Positions 1-8,573 are shown, numbered from the stretch's first letter. The stretch: 38,435 nt of DNA from Acidobacteriota bacterium (GCA_026393985.1 JAPKZB010000094.1:1-38435); one strand, 5' to 3'. The notes: generated by a model from the letters alone, not told the origin. Made by a program: numbers and translations.

Positions 1-235
1 CGTGGTCCTCAAAAGCGCACAGGCCGAAGCGAGTCCGTTGTGCGCGTGGTCCTCAAAAGCGCACAGGCCGAAGCGAGTCCGTTGTGCGCGTGGTCCTCAA
101 AAGCGCACAGGCCGAAGCGAGTCCATTGTGCGCGTGGTCCTCAAAAGCGCACAGGCCGAAGCGAGTCCATTGTGCGCGTGGTCCTCAAAAGCGCACAGGC
201 CGAAGCGAGTCCGTTGTGCGCGTGGTCCTCAAAAG
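1..235 (+). repeat. Tandem array of a 44-base hairpin repeat, left end
   Basis: Five full units repeat every 44 bases. Each has a 31-base core (15-45, 59-89, 103-133, 147-177, 191-221) that opens GCGCACAGGCC and closes TTGTGCGC, and a 13-base linker GTGGTCCTCAAAA. The core ends GCGCACA/TGTGCGC form a perfect 7-base stem. Copies 3 and 4 carry one G-to-A change near the 3' side. The array stops at about 235 after a last partial linker, inside what was a TPR gene. Short open frames through it are repeat translations and not proteins. The linkers are identical, so this is not a CRISPR array. The same core lies in reverse orientation at the other end of the window. Confidence 0.95.
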
Positions 236-1211
236 ATCCCACCGTCGACCGTACAGCCCTCGCCACCAACACGCCACCGCCATGAAAACTCTCCCGCAGC
301 GCTACCCCGATAACCTCGACGCCGCCACCCTATACAACGACGCGCTCATGAATCTCCGCCCCTGGCAGCTCTGGACCGCCGCCGGCCAACCCGCCGAAAA
401 CACCCTCGAAATCAGCGCCGTCCTCCAAGGCGTCCTCCGCCGCGACCCCAACCATCCCGGCGCCAACCACTACTACATCCACGCCGTCGAAGCCTCTCCC
501 CCCCACCCGGAACGCGCTCTCCCCGGCGCCGACCATCTCGTCCACATGCCCTCCCATATCTACGCCCGCCTCGGCGAGTTCGAACGCTCCGCCCTCGTCA
601 ACGAAAACGCCCCCGCCGCCGACCGCCTCTATCTCGCGCGTTCCCGCGCCCAGAGCATGTACCCCCTCGGCTACTACTCCCACAACCTCCACTTCGTCGC
701 CTACTCCCGCATGGTGCAGGGCAGCTACCGCGCCGCCGCCTTCGCCGGCCTCGGCCGCCCCAACGATGCCGCCGCCAAACGGGCCGGAATGGACGCCCTC
801 GCCCGCGACATCCCCGCCGACGCCGTCGCCATGCTCAACCCCGCCAGGCAAATTCTCACCTTGGCCAGTGTCGATCTCGCCGCGCGCATCCCGCAAAGCC
901 GCAACGACAATGCAAGGAAACTCCGCTACCCGCGAAAAGCCGTCGAACTCGAAGACTCCTTGGCATACATGCAACCTCCCGATTGGCACTATCCAACGCG
1001 GGAGCCATTAGGGGCAGCGCTATTGCGGGCGGGAAGGGCCGGGGAGGCCGAGAAGGTCTTCCGAAAAGACCTCGAACGGAACCCGCACAACGGGACAAGC
1101 CTGCACGGTCTAAAAGGAGCGCTGCGAGTGCAGGGAAGAGGGGAGAGTCTGGCGTTTGTCGACCGGGAGCTCCAAAGCGCCTGGCAATACGCCGATACGA
1201 AACTGCCCTAG
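236..1211 (+). pseudogene. TPR-type protein, 5'-truncated by the repeat array
   Basis: The frame reads as the C-terminal half of a tetratricopeptide-like protein of the kind common in Acidobacteriota: DLDAATLYNDALMNLRPWQL, then NPNHPGANHYYIHAVEASP, HLVHMPSHIY, YYSHNLHFVA, and a last TPR-like unit with AGEAEKVFRKDLERNP. Such proteins normally have several hundred residues before this point, and they are absent. The recognisable homology starts just after the repeat array ends, so the array replaced or was joined to the 5' half. An ATG at 282 could give a 309-residue product, but no convincing ribosome site was seen. It ends at 1211 and converges with the PilZ gene. The function of the intact family is not established; a protein-interaction role is inferred from the repeats. 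Confidence 0.7.
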
Positions 1212-1212
1212 A

Positions 1213-1560
1213 CTATCGTTCCGGCCGGTTGGCCGGAACGAGTCGCTGGGGATCGAACAAATGCATAGGCTTAAAATTGCGCCGGGACCATTTGCTGCCC
1301 GGTTCAAACTGGATTCCAATAAAAAACCCGATCTCCCGGTAAACGCAATACCGGACTTGGCCCACATAGTCGCCCTTCGGGCCGCTGATGGTGATCATTG
1401 TGTTCAGAGGAATGTCCACCTCCATCTGCAGGCAAACCCCGGAGGCCGAAATATCTTCGAGGTTGGCAACGCAGGTTTCGGGCCGTCCTGATGGATCTCG
1501 CCACCGGACTTCAATCAAGTCCGCGCACATTAATCGAGGCTCGTAGCGCCTGTTCCGCAT
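1213..1560 (-). CDS. PilZ-domain protein (probable c-di-GMP receptor)
   Basis: A 115-residue protein that is almost entirely one PilZ domain. The RxxxR switch motif is R5-Y-E-P-R9 near the N-terminus, and the D-x-S-x-x-G motif is D36-I-S-A-S-G41. These are the residues that wrap cyclic di-GMP in characterised PilZ domains, so binding is likely. There is no signal peptide, membrane segment or output domain, so it probably acts as a stand-alone cytoplasmic adaptor on an unknown partner. The start is set by an AGGAGG site six bases upstream of the ATG at 1560. It lies 109 bases downstream of the RraA-like gene on the same strand and may be a separate unit. Confidence 0.88.
   Translation of the reverse strand: MRNRRYEPRLMCADLIEVRWRDPSGRPETCVANLEDISASGVCLQMEVDIPLNTMITISGPKGDYVGQVRYCVYREIGFFIGIQFEPGSKWSRRNFKPMHLFDPQRLVPANRPER
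1216..1241. terminator. Perfect hairpin between convergent genes
   Basis: TCGTTCCGGCC, a four-base loop GGTT, and the exact complement GGCCGGAACGA form an 11-base perfect stem. It lies between the stop of the TPR remnant (1211) and the body of the convergent PilZ gene, and encodes the last residues of the PilZ protein. No T-run follows on either side, so intrinsic termination is only a suggestion. It could equally be a chance palindrome within codons. Confidence 0.35.
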
Positions 1561-1566
1561 ATATAT

Positions 1567-1572
1567 CCTCCT
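1567..1572 (-). promoter_or_regulatory. Ribosome binding site AGGAGG for the PilZ gene
   Basis: AGGAGG on the minus strand, six bases before the ATG at 1560. It is a full-strength site and fixes the start of the PilZ protein. Confidence 0.85.
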
Positions 1573-1669
1573 ATCGGCGACACCGGGCCGGGGGTGTATC
1601 CGTGGGCCCTCTAAATTAAACCCTAAAGTACCTAAGGTAAATTTCTATCCAACTGGATATCGTGTTCAG

Positions 1670-2416
1670 TTAAATCCGATTGAACACCGCCACGGCTTTG
1701 CTCAGCGCCTTATGCTGACGGATGAACGGCAGCATCTTGGTCTCCCGCTCGTCGATCTCCTGCGCTCGCTTCAGCACCTCGGCCGCCTGCGCCTGCGGCA
1801 CCCGCACCACCCCGTCCTCATCGGCCACGATGATGTCTCCCGGCTTCACCTCCACGCCCCCGCACTGCACCGGCACGTTCCTCGACACCCCGGCGTACCG
1901 GCTCACTGTCGAAGACGGCACCACGCTACGCCCGTAAATCGGAAACCCCAGGCTCCGGACTTCTTTGATATCGCGCACCCCGCCATCCACGATCACCCCG
2001 GCCATCCCCCGCACCTTCGCTGCCGTTGCCATCAGCCCGCCAATCCCCGCCACGTCCAAGCCATCCTTGATTACGATAATCCCCACCTCGCCCGGGTTCG
2101 CGTTATCGATCATGGCCGTCGACTGCGCCGTTGACAGGGCCGGTGTCGCCTTCTCCGGCGTGGCCGCTTCGAGATAGGCGGTCACCGCCCGGCCCACCAC
2201 CCGCGCCGTCACCGTCCGCGGCCGCATGTCATGCGACATGAATCCGCGCTGCCCGGTAATCTGATCCACCGCGTCGGCCACCGCGGCCACGGTAGCCACC
2301 TCGTAGCCCGCCAGCAGCGGGTCTTTCGCCGGAGCTTTCCGGGCCGCCTGGAAGCCCAGGCCGAGCAGGCCGCAAACACCGGCCGAAACAATCAGGAATT
2401 TGTAGCGGGAAACCAT
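1670..2416 (-). CDS. RraA-like family protein with N-terminal export signal
   Basis: A 248-residue protein of the RraA/HMG-aldolase fold (formerly annotated as dimethylmenaquinone methyltransferase). The core reads DGLDVAGIGGLMATAAKVRG and then AGVIVDGGVRD; R148 and D149 correspond to the metal- and pyruvate-site Arg-Asp of class II 4-hydroxy-4-methyl-2-oxoglutarate aldolases. Members act as aldolases, oxaloacetate decarboxylases or RNase E inhibitors, and the sequence does not decide between these. Unusually, it starts with a positively charged, hydrophobic leader (MVSRYKFLIVSAGVCGLLGL), so it is probably exported or membrane-anchored, which argues against an RNase E role. ATG 2416 was chosen because it places this leader at the N-terminus; an in-frame start ten residues upstream is possible. 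It follows the receptor gene by 33 bases and is probably cotranscribed. Confidence 0.82.
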   Translation of the reverse strand: MVSRYKFLIVSAGVCGLLGLGFQAARKAPAKDPLLAGYEVATVAAVADAVDQITGQRGFMSHDMRPRTVTARVVGRAVTAYLEAATPEKATPALSTAQSTAMIDNANPGEVGIIVIKDGLDVAGIGGLMATAAKVRGMAGVIVDGGVRDIKEVRSLGFPIYGRSVVPSSTVSRYAGVSRNVPVQCGGVEVKPGDIIVADEDGVVRVPQAQAAEVLKRAQEIDERETKMLPFIRQHKALSKAVAVFNRI

Positions 2417-2449
2417 ACTGGCCCTATTGTATCCGCCTCGCCCCACCCC

Positions 2450-3187
2450 TCAGAACACATACTTCAATCCCAACTGCATCTCCCGGTTGTTCACCACCGT
2501 CCCGTTGATCCGCCCAAAATCCGCCGCTCCCAGCGTCCGCGAAGGCGCCGCGAACTGCGGCGTGTTCGTAAAGTTGAACGCCTCCCAGCGCACTTGAATC
2601 CGGTGCCCCTCCCGCGGACGAAACTCTTTGAACAGCGCAAAGTCCCACGTCTTCTGCCCCGGCGCGTCAAACAGCGACACCCCGGCGTTGCCATACCCCT
2701 TCGGTCCCAGGTAAATCCCCTCGCCCGCGCAACCGTCGCACTTCGACCGCACAAAAGCCGACGTATCAAACCACCGGTCGATCGTCCGGTTCTCCCACAC
2801 CCGCCCTACGCTCTTGCCCGTCGCCACGTGCGGCCGCTGAAACGACGACGGTCCCGTGTTCTGCGCATCCCCGTTCTGCGCCACCGTCACCGGCAGCCCC
2901 GAGGTCAATTGAACTATGCCGTTCACCGCCCAGCCCCCCAGCACCCAACCCGCCGGACCCTTGGCATTCCGCAGCCACGGGATCTCCCAGATATGCGAAA
3001 ACACCAACCGGAAGCGCTGATCAATCTGCGACCGCCCGTAATCCGCCAGCCGGTCCCGCGGGTCCTGCGTGAAGCTGTTGCCGTACGGCCCACCCTCGTT
3101 CACGCCGTAACCGATGTACATCGCCTTCTGAAAGTTGAAACTCGCGTTGAACGTCAAACCCTTGGCATACCGCTTCTCGGCCCGCAT
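2450..3187 (-). pseudogene. TonB-dependent receptor, C-terminal part (frameshifted)
   Basis: The last 245 residues of a large outer-membrane beta-barrel, including MRAEKRYAKGLTF, GGWAVNGIVQLTSGLPVTV, RWEAFNFTNTPQF, and the aromatic C-terminus LGLKYVF typical of barrel proteins. It overlaps the reading frame of the upstream part (3154-5868) in a different phase. Adding one G on the plus strand at about 3199, in the sequence CAGCGCATGTAGTTCG, restores a normal reading N-Y-H-A-L-Q-M-R-A-E-K-R across the junction. The repaired gene would encode about 1139 residues. The break is either a genuine one-base deletion or a sequencing or assembly error. If real, the receptor is missing its last strands and should not insert properly. 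Confidence 0.85.
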
Positions 3188-5868
3188 CTGCAGCGCATGT
3201 AGTTCGAGTTGGTCCAGGACTCCAATCGCCGCACCGTCCCCAGCGCCAGCAACTGGCCCGGCGTCCGCGAGTCCACGTAGAACGGCACCGGCCGCCGGTT
3301 CTGCACGGCACCCAAACCAGGATCCGGATTGTTCCAGTTCTGCACCGGCATATCGAGGTGCGACCCCGCGCTGCCGACGTAGGCAATGCCCGTCACGAAG
3401 TTCTGCCCGAAACTGCGCTCAATCTCCGTCGTCCACTGCCAGATCTTGTTGTTCAGATACATCGACCGGTTGTCCCGGTCGGCCTTCGTGAACCCCAGCA
3501 TCACCAACGCCGCCGGCCCCGCGCCCACGGGCGAACCCAGAAACGGGTTCTGAATCGTCGCCGTCGGCCGCGTCCGGTCGTTCTGGAACACGGTCGAACC
3601 GGAGAACGGCGGATTCAACCCCAGAATATTGAAATTGTTGGTCTGCTGCGGCGAATAGAACAACCCGGACCCCATGCGCAGCACCGTGCGTTCCCCAAAC
3701 CGGTAGACAATCCCGAGGCGTGGCATGATCTGCCGGGCGTTGATGTCATACAGTGCGCCTTTGTCGAGCGGATTCGGCACCAGCATCGGATAGGCCACTC
3801 CATTCACGGTCCGCCTGTCGCGCCCCGCGAACGATAGGTTCCGGATCCGCCCGTTGGCGTCCGTCACCGCGCCGTACCAGTCATAGCGCACGCCGTAGTT
3901 AATGGTCAGCCGCGCGGTTGCCTTGTAGTCGTCAAGCCAGTACAGGCCAAACTTGTTCTGGTGCATGTCGTTGGTCGGCACACCCTCGGCCGAGTTCGCG
4001 TTCAGCGGAATCCCCAACAAAAACGCGGCCATCGCATCCGGCACCCCGTTGATGTCCGGCGAGAAGGTAATCTGCCCCCGCGGCAGGTTCGACGCCTCGT
4101 TCACCACCGGACTCCACCGCCACTGCCCGCCGAACTTGAAGTTATGTTTGCCCCGGTTCACCGACATCGAATCGGCCACCTCCGACGTCTCGTTCGTGTT
4201 AAACGTCACGTTCCCCGATCCAATCCCCGCAAACGCCGTGATGCTGATGTTCGGCAGCCCCTCCTCGCGCGGCGTTAGCGTGCGATTGCCGTCCCCGCTC
4301 ACCCGCAGGTCCAGCCCCAGATCCCGGTGCGTAAAATCCGTACCTGTCTGAAACGCCACCTGGTTGGCCCGGATCCGGTTGTAGCCCACCCGGAGGTCGT
4401 TGAACACTCGCGGACTGATCATCCAGTTGTACCCCACTCCCAGGTTCTGCGCCCGGAACTCGCTCGTAAACTGACTCACTCGCAGCAGAGGATTGTTCAG
4501 CCACCGCGAAGGCACCAGCACATACCGGCCGAAGATCCGGTGATTGTCGCCAAACCGGTGGTCGATCCGCGTCAGCACCTGATTGGAGTCCAACTCCTGA
4601 TCGTTGGTTCCCGTCAGGTTCAGCACCGACCCCGCCGCCCTCGCCTCGGCATCGAAATTCGGCAGCGGCATGAAGCCGCCCTCCGGCAGCGGCGAACCCT
4701 TCTTCGCCGTCAAAATGTTCTGCGAAACCGGGTTCAGCAGGCTCCGGGGAATGAGATTGCCCGGGAACGGCAGGTTATCCCCCGGCAGCCGGATGGCCCG
4801 CGTCGCCGCTGGATTGGCGTCCCGCGGATACCATCGGTTGCCCGGAATCAGAATCTCGGAAAGGTCCCCGCTCCGCATCGCCGGCGTTGGAACCGTCGTC
4901 CGCGAAGGCGTCCCCCGCCGCTCCCGCCGCCCCTCGTAGTTGAAAAGGAAAAACGTGTAATCCTTGCGGATCGGCCCCGACACCACCCCGCCAAACTGAT
5001 TCCGGCGCAGCTTGTTCTTCGCCTGATTCGGTGCCAGAAAAAATCCCCGCGCATCGAGCGCATTGTTGCGCAGAAACTCAAACGCCGTGCCGTGCCACAG
5101 GTTCGTCCCGCTCTTGATCGACACGTTGGCCTGCGCCCCGCTGTTCATCCCGTACTCGGCCGAATACACCGCACTCTGAATCTTGAACTCCTCAATCGCC
5201 TCAATCGAAGGCACAAACAGCATCGCCGACTTGAATCCGTCGGTTGCCGACACTCCGTCCAGCGTGATGTTCTGGTTCGCGTCCCGCTGCCCGTTGGCCG
5301 ATATGCCCACCATCTGCCCCGGCATCGCCCGCGTGCCGATCGTCTGCTGCCCGTCAATGCCCATACGCGCCGTGCCGTAAACCACCCCCGGCATCAGCGT
5401 CGCGGCCTGCGCGAAATTCCGCCCGTTCAGCGGCAGCTCGACGATCTTCCGGTTGTCCACCACCGAGCCGAGCGTCGCGTCTTCGGTTTTGAGCAGCGGC
5501 GCGGCCGAGGCTACCTCAATCGTCTCCGCCTGCTGGCCCACCTGCAGCTGAAAGTCGATCCGGCCCTTCTGGTTGAGTTCGAGCGTCACCCCGCGCCGTA
5601 ACTCCGTCTTGAAGCCCGTCGCCGCGCAGCTCACCTCGTAAGTGCCTGAGTCAACCAGCGGGAAAATGTAGTTACCGGTCGCGTTCGACCGCGTCGTGCG
5701 CACATCGCCGGTCTCGACGCGCCGCGCCGTCACCGTGGCATTTGGCACCACGGCACCCGTCGAGTCCGTAATCAGGCCCAGAATCTGGGTGGAAGCGGTT
5801 TGCGCCCCGGCAAGCCCGGCGATCGCGCCAAGTAACAGGAGAATACGGAAAGCGGTAGCAATACGCAT
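3154..5868 (-). CDS. TonB-dependent receptor with carboxypeptidase-like N-domain, main part
   Basis: Encodes 904 residues: a signal peptide (MRIATAFRILLLLGAIAGLAGA), a carboxypeptidase-regulatory-like beta-sandwich at about 25-105 (LITDSTGAVVPNATVTAR, GNYIFPLVDSGTYEV), a plug domain (VELPLNGRNFAQAATLMPGV), and most of a 22-strand-type barrel. The family imports bulky ligands across the outer membrane using TonB energy, and in Acidobacteriota these Oar/SusC-like receptors are very numerous. The frame runs off into 13 unrelated residues after NSNYM because of the one-base frameshift near 3199; the true C-terminus lies in 2450-3187. The gene lies 59 bases after the propeller protein gene and in the same operon as the sulfatase, so a sulfated glycan or its fragments are a reasonable guess for the ligand. 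No SusD-like lipoprotein gene is present. Confidence 0.92.
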   Translation of the reverse strand: MRIATAFRILLLLGAIAGLAGAQTASTQILGLITDSTGAVVPNATVTARRVETGDVRTTRSNATGNYIFPLVDSGTYEVSCAATGFKTELRRGVTLELNQKGRIDFQLQVGQQAETIEVASAAPLLKTEDATLGSVVDNRKIVELPLNGRNFAQAATLMPGVVYGTARMGIDGQQTIGTRAMPGQMVGISANGQRDANQNITLDGVSATDGFKSAMLFVPSIEAIEEFKIQSAVYSAEYGMNSGAQANVSIKSGTNLWHGTAFEFLRNNALDARGFFLAPNQAKNKLRRNQFGGVVSGPIRKDYTFFLFNYEGRRERRGTPSRTTVPTPAMRSGDLSEILIPGNRWYPRDANPAATRAIRLPGDNLPFPGNLIPRSLLNPVSQNILTAKKGSPLPEGGFMPLPNFDAEARAAGSVLNLTGTNDQELDSNQVLTRIDHRFGDNHRIFGRYVLVPSRWLNNPLLRVSQFTSEFRAQNLGVGYNWMISPRVFNDLRVGYNRIRANQVAFQTGTDFTHRDLGLDLRVSGDGNRTLTPREEGLPNISITAFAGIGSGNVTFNTNETSEVADSMSVNRGKHNFKFGGQWRWSPVVNEASNLPRGQITFSPDINGVPDAMAAFLLGIPLNANSAEGVPTNDMHQNKFGLYWLDDYKATARLTINYGVRYDWYGAVTDANGRIRNLSFAGRDRRTVNGVAYPMLVPNPLDKGALYDINARQIMPRLGIVYRFGERTVLRMGSGLFYSPQQTNNFNILGLNPPFSGSTVFQNDRTRPTATIQNPFLGSPVGAGPAALVMLGFTKADRDNRSMYLNNKIWQWTTEIERSFGQNFVTGIAYVGSAGSHLDMPVQNWNNPDPGLGAVQNRRPVPFYVDSRTPGQLLALGTVRRLESWTNSNYMRCRCGPRSGMPRV

Positions 5869-5927
5869 GGCAGAGTCCTGCGCACCGTATCACCCGCTCT
5901 TACTGGTGTCAATCGTCCCCCGCCCCG

Positions 5928-7076
5928 CTACTTGCCTGCCCCGCGCCGCGGCAGCACCACCATCCGCGGAGCGCCAGGGTCCAAATCCGGCTCCACATCG
6001 TCATCATCATCGGGCGGCCCCGGCGGCGGCGCCGGGGTCTCCTCCTCCCGGATAAACACAATCTCCCACTTCGAAACACCCTTCACATACAAACGCGCCT
6101 TCTCCCCCACCAGACTGTCCGTCTCTCCCTCTTCCGTCCCCACCACCTGCGGATAGTAACCCGGCGCAAATCCAATCGCCTTGGCGTCCAGAATCTTCAC
6201 CGGCCGCCGCCAACCCTGCGGATCGCTCAGATCGTCGTTATCGGAAAGATAGATCCCCTCCTGCGGCCAGCCCGACTTACAGCAGGACCGGTTCAGCACC
6301 ATCACATACGCCTCCAGGTGCTTGTTCCAGTGCACCGACGGGCCCCAAAACGCATCCGTATCGCTCCCCTCCCAGGAGCGTACCGCCGGAAAGATCGGCG
6401 GCACCCGCCCGCCTACCCCCGGCTCGTGCCACTCCCCCGCGTGGTACTTATACACCGCACCCACCGGATTCCGCCGGTCTGCAAACGCCATCCGCGCCAT
6501 CACCACCCCCTGCTCCGCCACCGGACCGCTATAGTTACCAAACAAGAAGTAAAAGTATTGGTGCTCCCGGTCCGCAATCACCGAAAAATCCCCGTGCCCC
6601 CCCGCGAAAAATCCGTTCGCCGCCTTACAGTTCATCGCATACCCCGTTGCGAGCACAATGCCGAGATCCCGAAACGTGTGCCCCCCATCCTCGGAAACCA
6701 CCGCGCCAATCTTCGGCGCCGTCAGCTTTGCACTACTGCAAACGCTCCCCGGTTCGTGGTGATACCAACCGTAAATCGTCCCGTCCTCGTCCCGCCACAC
6801 CGACTCGATCCAGAGCGGGTAGTGATCCCGCGGCAAAACCTCCGGCGACTCCGTCTGCCACAACTGAAACAGGTTCGGACCCATCATCGCCAGCGGGTCC
6901 CCCGTCGACGTGTACACCCGCAGCATCCCGTCCACCCAAACCCCAGGGCTGTTCCCGTCCACGATGGGCGCCGGGTAGGAGACCGGCGCCGCAGCCCGCA
7001 CCAGAACGCTCTGCGCGTATCCCACCCCGAACGGCAGGCCACAAACAATTACCTTGAGCAACAGACGAGAAAGCAA
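5928..7076 (-). CDS. Secreted beta-propeller protein, glycoside-hydrolase-like
   Basis: A 382-residue secreted protein with a signal peptide (LLLKVIVCGLPFGVGYAQS) and repeated propeller-type segments such as WVDGMLRVYTS, ESVWRDEDGTIYGWYHHE, GAVVSEDGGHTFRDLG, HGDFSVIADREHQYFYFLFG, AFWGPSVHWNKHLEAYVMVL and EGIYLSDNDDLSDPQGW. This pattern is that of five-bladed propellers of the GH43/GH32/sialidase-like group. The catalytic acids cannot be assigned with certainty, so hydrolase activity is inferred. The tail is rich in Pro and Asp (PPDDDDDVEPDLDP), an acidic segment that may bind Ca2+ or act as a linker. The start is a TTG at 7076, supported by GAGG six bases upstream. The gene sits 72 bases after the sulfatase and 59 bases before the receptor, suggesting that it acts on the same substrate. 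Confidence 0.75.
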   Translation of the reverse strand: MLSRLLLKVIVCGLPFGVGYAQSVLVRAAAPVSYPAPIVDGNSPGVWVDGMLRVYTSTGDPLAMMGPNLFQLWQTESPEVLPRDHYPLWIESVWRDEDGTIYGWYHHEPGSVCSSAKLTAPKIGAVVSEDGGHTFRDLGIVLATGYAMNCKAANGFFAGGHGDFSVIADREHQYFYFLFGNYSGPVAEQGVVMARMAFADRRNPVGAVYKYHAGEWHEPGVGGRVPPIFPAVRSWEGSDTDAFWGPSVHWNKHLEAYVMVLNRSCCKSGWPQEGIYLSDNDDLSDPQGWRRPVKILDAKAIGFAPGYYPQVVGTEEGETDSLVGEKARLYVKGVSKWEIVFIREEETPAPPPGPPDDDDDVEPDLDPGAPRMVVLPRRGAGK

Positions 7077-7091
7077 CGGGGACCTCGACTT

Positions 7092-7108
7092 CCGGCGATC
7101 TTCGCCGG
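7092..7108. other. Intercistronic hairpin between sulfatase and propeller genes
   Basis: CCGGCG, loop ATCTT, CGCCGG: a perfect 6-base GC stem in the 72-base gap between the two minus-strand genes. No T-run follows, so it is more likely an mRNA processing or stability element than a terminator. It may also simply reflect high GC. Confidence 0.35.
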
Positions 7109-7148
7109 CTCTAGAAAGGATGTTCCGTTTCGCCCAAAGGTTACTCCC

Positions 7149-8567
7149 TCAACCCACTAACTCCCGCCCAAACTCATCCCCCAACTCCTCCACCCGCGCC
7201 CGCAACCGGCGCCGGTGGTCGGCCAGCACCCCGGCAAACCGCGCCTCCCCCGCCAGATTCCGCATCTCCCCCGGGTCCCGCTCCAGGTCAATCAGCATCT
7301 CCCGCGGCTCCCCGCCCGCAAATACCGAATACTTATACCGCCGGCTCCGGATCGTCCGCGAATCCCCGCACTCAATCGCCACCTCCTCCCGCCAACCCGC
7401 CGCCCGGCCCCGCTCCACCAGCGGCCGTACGCTCCGCCCCGGCAGCCCCGCCGGAGGCGTAATCCCCGCGTAGTCGCACAGCGTCGGCATCAGATCCACG
7501 CACGACGACACCAAATGCCGCCGGTCCACCCGCGCCGCCGTCCGCCCCTTCCACGACACCACAAACGGCACCCGCGCCGACTCTTCATACGGCAGGCTCT
7601 TATGCTCAAACCCGTGCGCCGCGTCCATATCCCCGTGGTCGCTCGCCAACACCACCACCGTCTTCCGGTCCAGCCCCGTCTCCCGCAGCGCCGCCAGCAC
7701 CTTCCCGATCTCGGCGTCCACCCGCTCCGTCAGCCGGCAGTACGCCCACCGGTGCATCCGCCAGTCCTGCTCCTTCCAGTGCTTCCGGACGTAGCCCCGA
7801 AAGCTGCCATACCTGCCCAGCGCCGCCGGCTCCTGGCTCGTCGGTCCGTGGTTGGCCGGCAGCGGCGGACAGTACCGCCCCCAAAACTCCGCCTCCGCTA
7901 CCCCCGCCGGCCGCTCCAGCGCCTCCGCCACGCGCTGCCGCTCCACCACCGACTTCGGATGCATCGCCGGCAGCTGGTTTGCCTTCGTGTAGGCATCAAT
8001 CGCCAGATAACAGATATCGTGCGGATTGATGAAGGAAGCCACCAGCAGAAACGGCTGCGTATGCTTCTCGCGCAGGAAATCCGCCGCCCGCCGCGCCAAC
8101 TCGTCCCGCTCATCCCGGGTAATCGTCTCAAAGCCAATGCTCTCGGCCGTCATAGGGCGCGGCCAGTGCGTCTTCCCCCCGAACGCCGTCCGGTATCCCG
8201 CCCGCCGGAACACGTGCCCCAGCATCTGCGGCAGCGCGCTCTCCGGCACCTGCGCCGGCCCGTTGTCCCGCATCGCAAAGTGGCTCGGATACCGGCCCGA
8301 CATCATCGAAGTCCGCGCCGGCATGCACACGGGGTTGGAAGCGTAAGCCAGTTCGAACCGCACCCCCTCCGCCGCCAGGCTATCCATCGCCGGCGTCTTC
8401 ACCCACGGGTTGCCCATGCAGCTCATCATGTTCCAGTGCTGCTGGTCCGTCAGGATGTAGAGGATATTCGACCGCTCCTCCACGGCCGGTAACGCCGCCC
8501 CGGCGGCTAGCGACGACGCCGCCCGCAGGAATTGCCGCCGTCCTCGCGTTCCCATCTGATTCTTCAC
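7149..8567 (-). CDS. Secreted sulfatase (S1 family, formylglycine type)
   Basis: A 472-residue arylsulfatase-superfamily enzyme that hydrolyses sulfate esters, probably on a polysaccharide. It opens with a twin-arginine-like leader (RGRRQFLRAASSLAAGAALPA), so it is likely exported folded. The metal site begins at LTDQQ (D41). The catalytic signature is N-P-V-C81-M-P-A-R85-T-S, where C81 would be converted to formylglycine. LASDHGD near residue 309 supplies the second set of metal ligands. The C-terminal DLMPTLCDYAGI is typical of the family. A maturing enzyme (FGE or anSME) is not encoded in the window. The start is taken as GTG 8567 because GGGAGGAT lies six bases upstream; ATG 8555 is the alternative. 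It is the first gene of the minus-strand operon and is divergent from the CotH-like gene. Confidence 0.9.
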   Translation of the reverse strand: MKNQMGTRGRRQFLRAASSLAAGAALPAVEERSNILYILTDQQHWNMMSCMGNPWVKTPAMDSLAAEGVRFELAYASNPVCMPARTSMMSGRYPSHFAMRDNGPAQVPESALPQMLGHVFRRAGYRTAFGGKTHWPRPMTAESIGFETITRDERDELARRAADFLREKHTQPFLLVASFINPHDICYLAIDAYTKANQLPAMHPKSVVERQRVAEALERPAGVAEAEFWGRYCPPLPANHGPTSQEPAALGRYGSFRGYVRKHWKEQDWRMHRWAYCRLTERVDAEIGKVLAALRETGLDRKTVVVLASDHGDMDAAHGFEHKSLPYEESARVPFVVSWKGRTAARVDRRHLVSSCVDLMPTLCDYAGITPPAGLPGRSVRPLVERGRAAGWREEVAIECGDSRTIRSRRYKYSVFAGGEPREMLIDLERDPGEMRNLAGEARFAGVLADHRRRLRARVEELGDEFGRELVG

Positions 8568-8573
8568 CGCGCC

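Noticed and set aside
1-235. CRISPR-like array (31-base repeats, 13-base spacers)
   Set aside because: The spacers are identical within the array and too short, there are no cas genes, and the core is a hairpin repeat that recurs in reverse at the other edge.
2231-5601. Long plus-strand frames opposite the first receptor gene
   Set aside because: They are rich in Arg and Pro without domains and are antisense shadows of the receptor.
6318-8492. Arg/Pro/His-rich plus-strand frames opposite the propeller and sulfatase genes
   Set aside because: These are composition-driven shadows; the minus-strand proteins have clear motifs.
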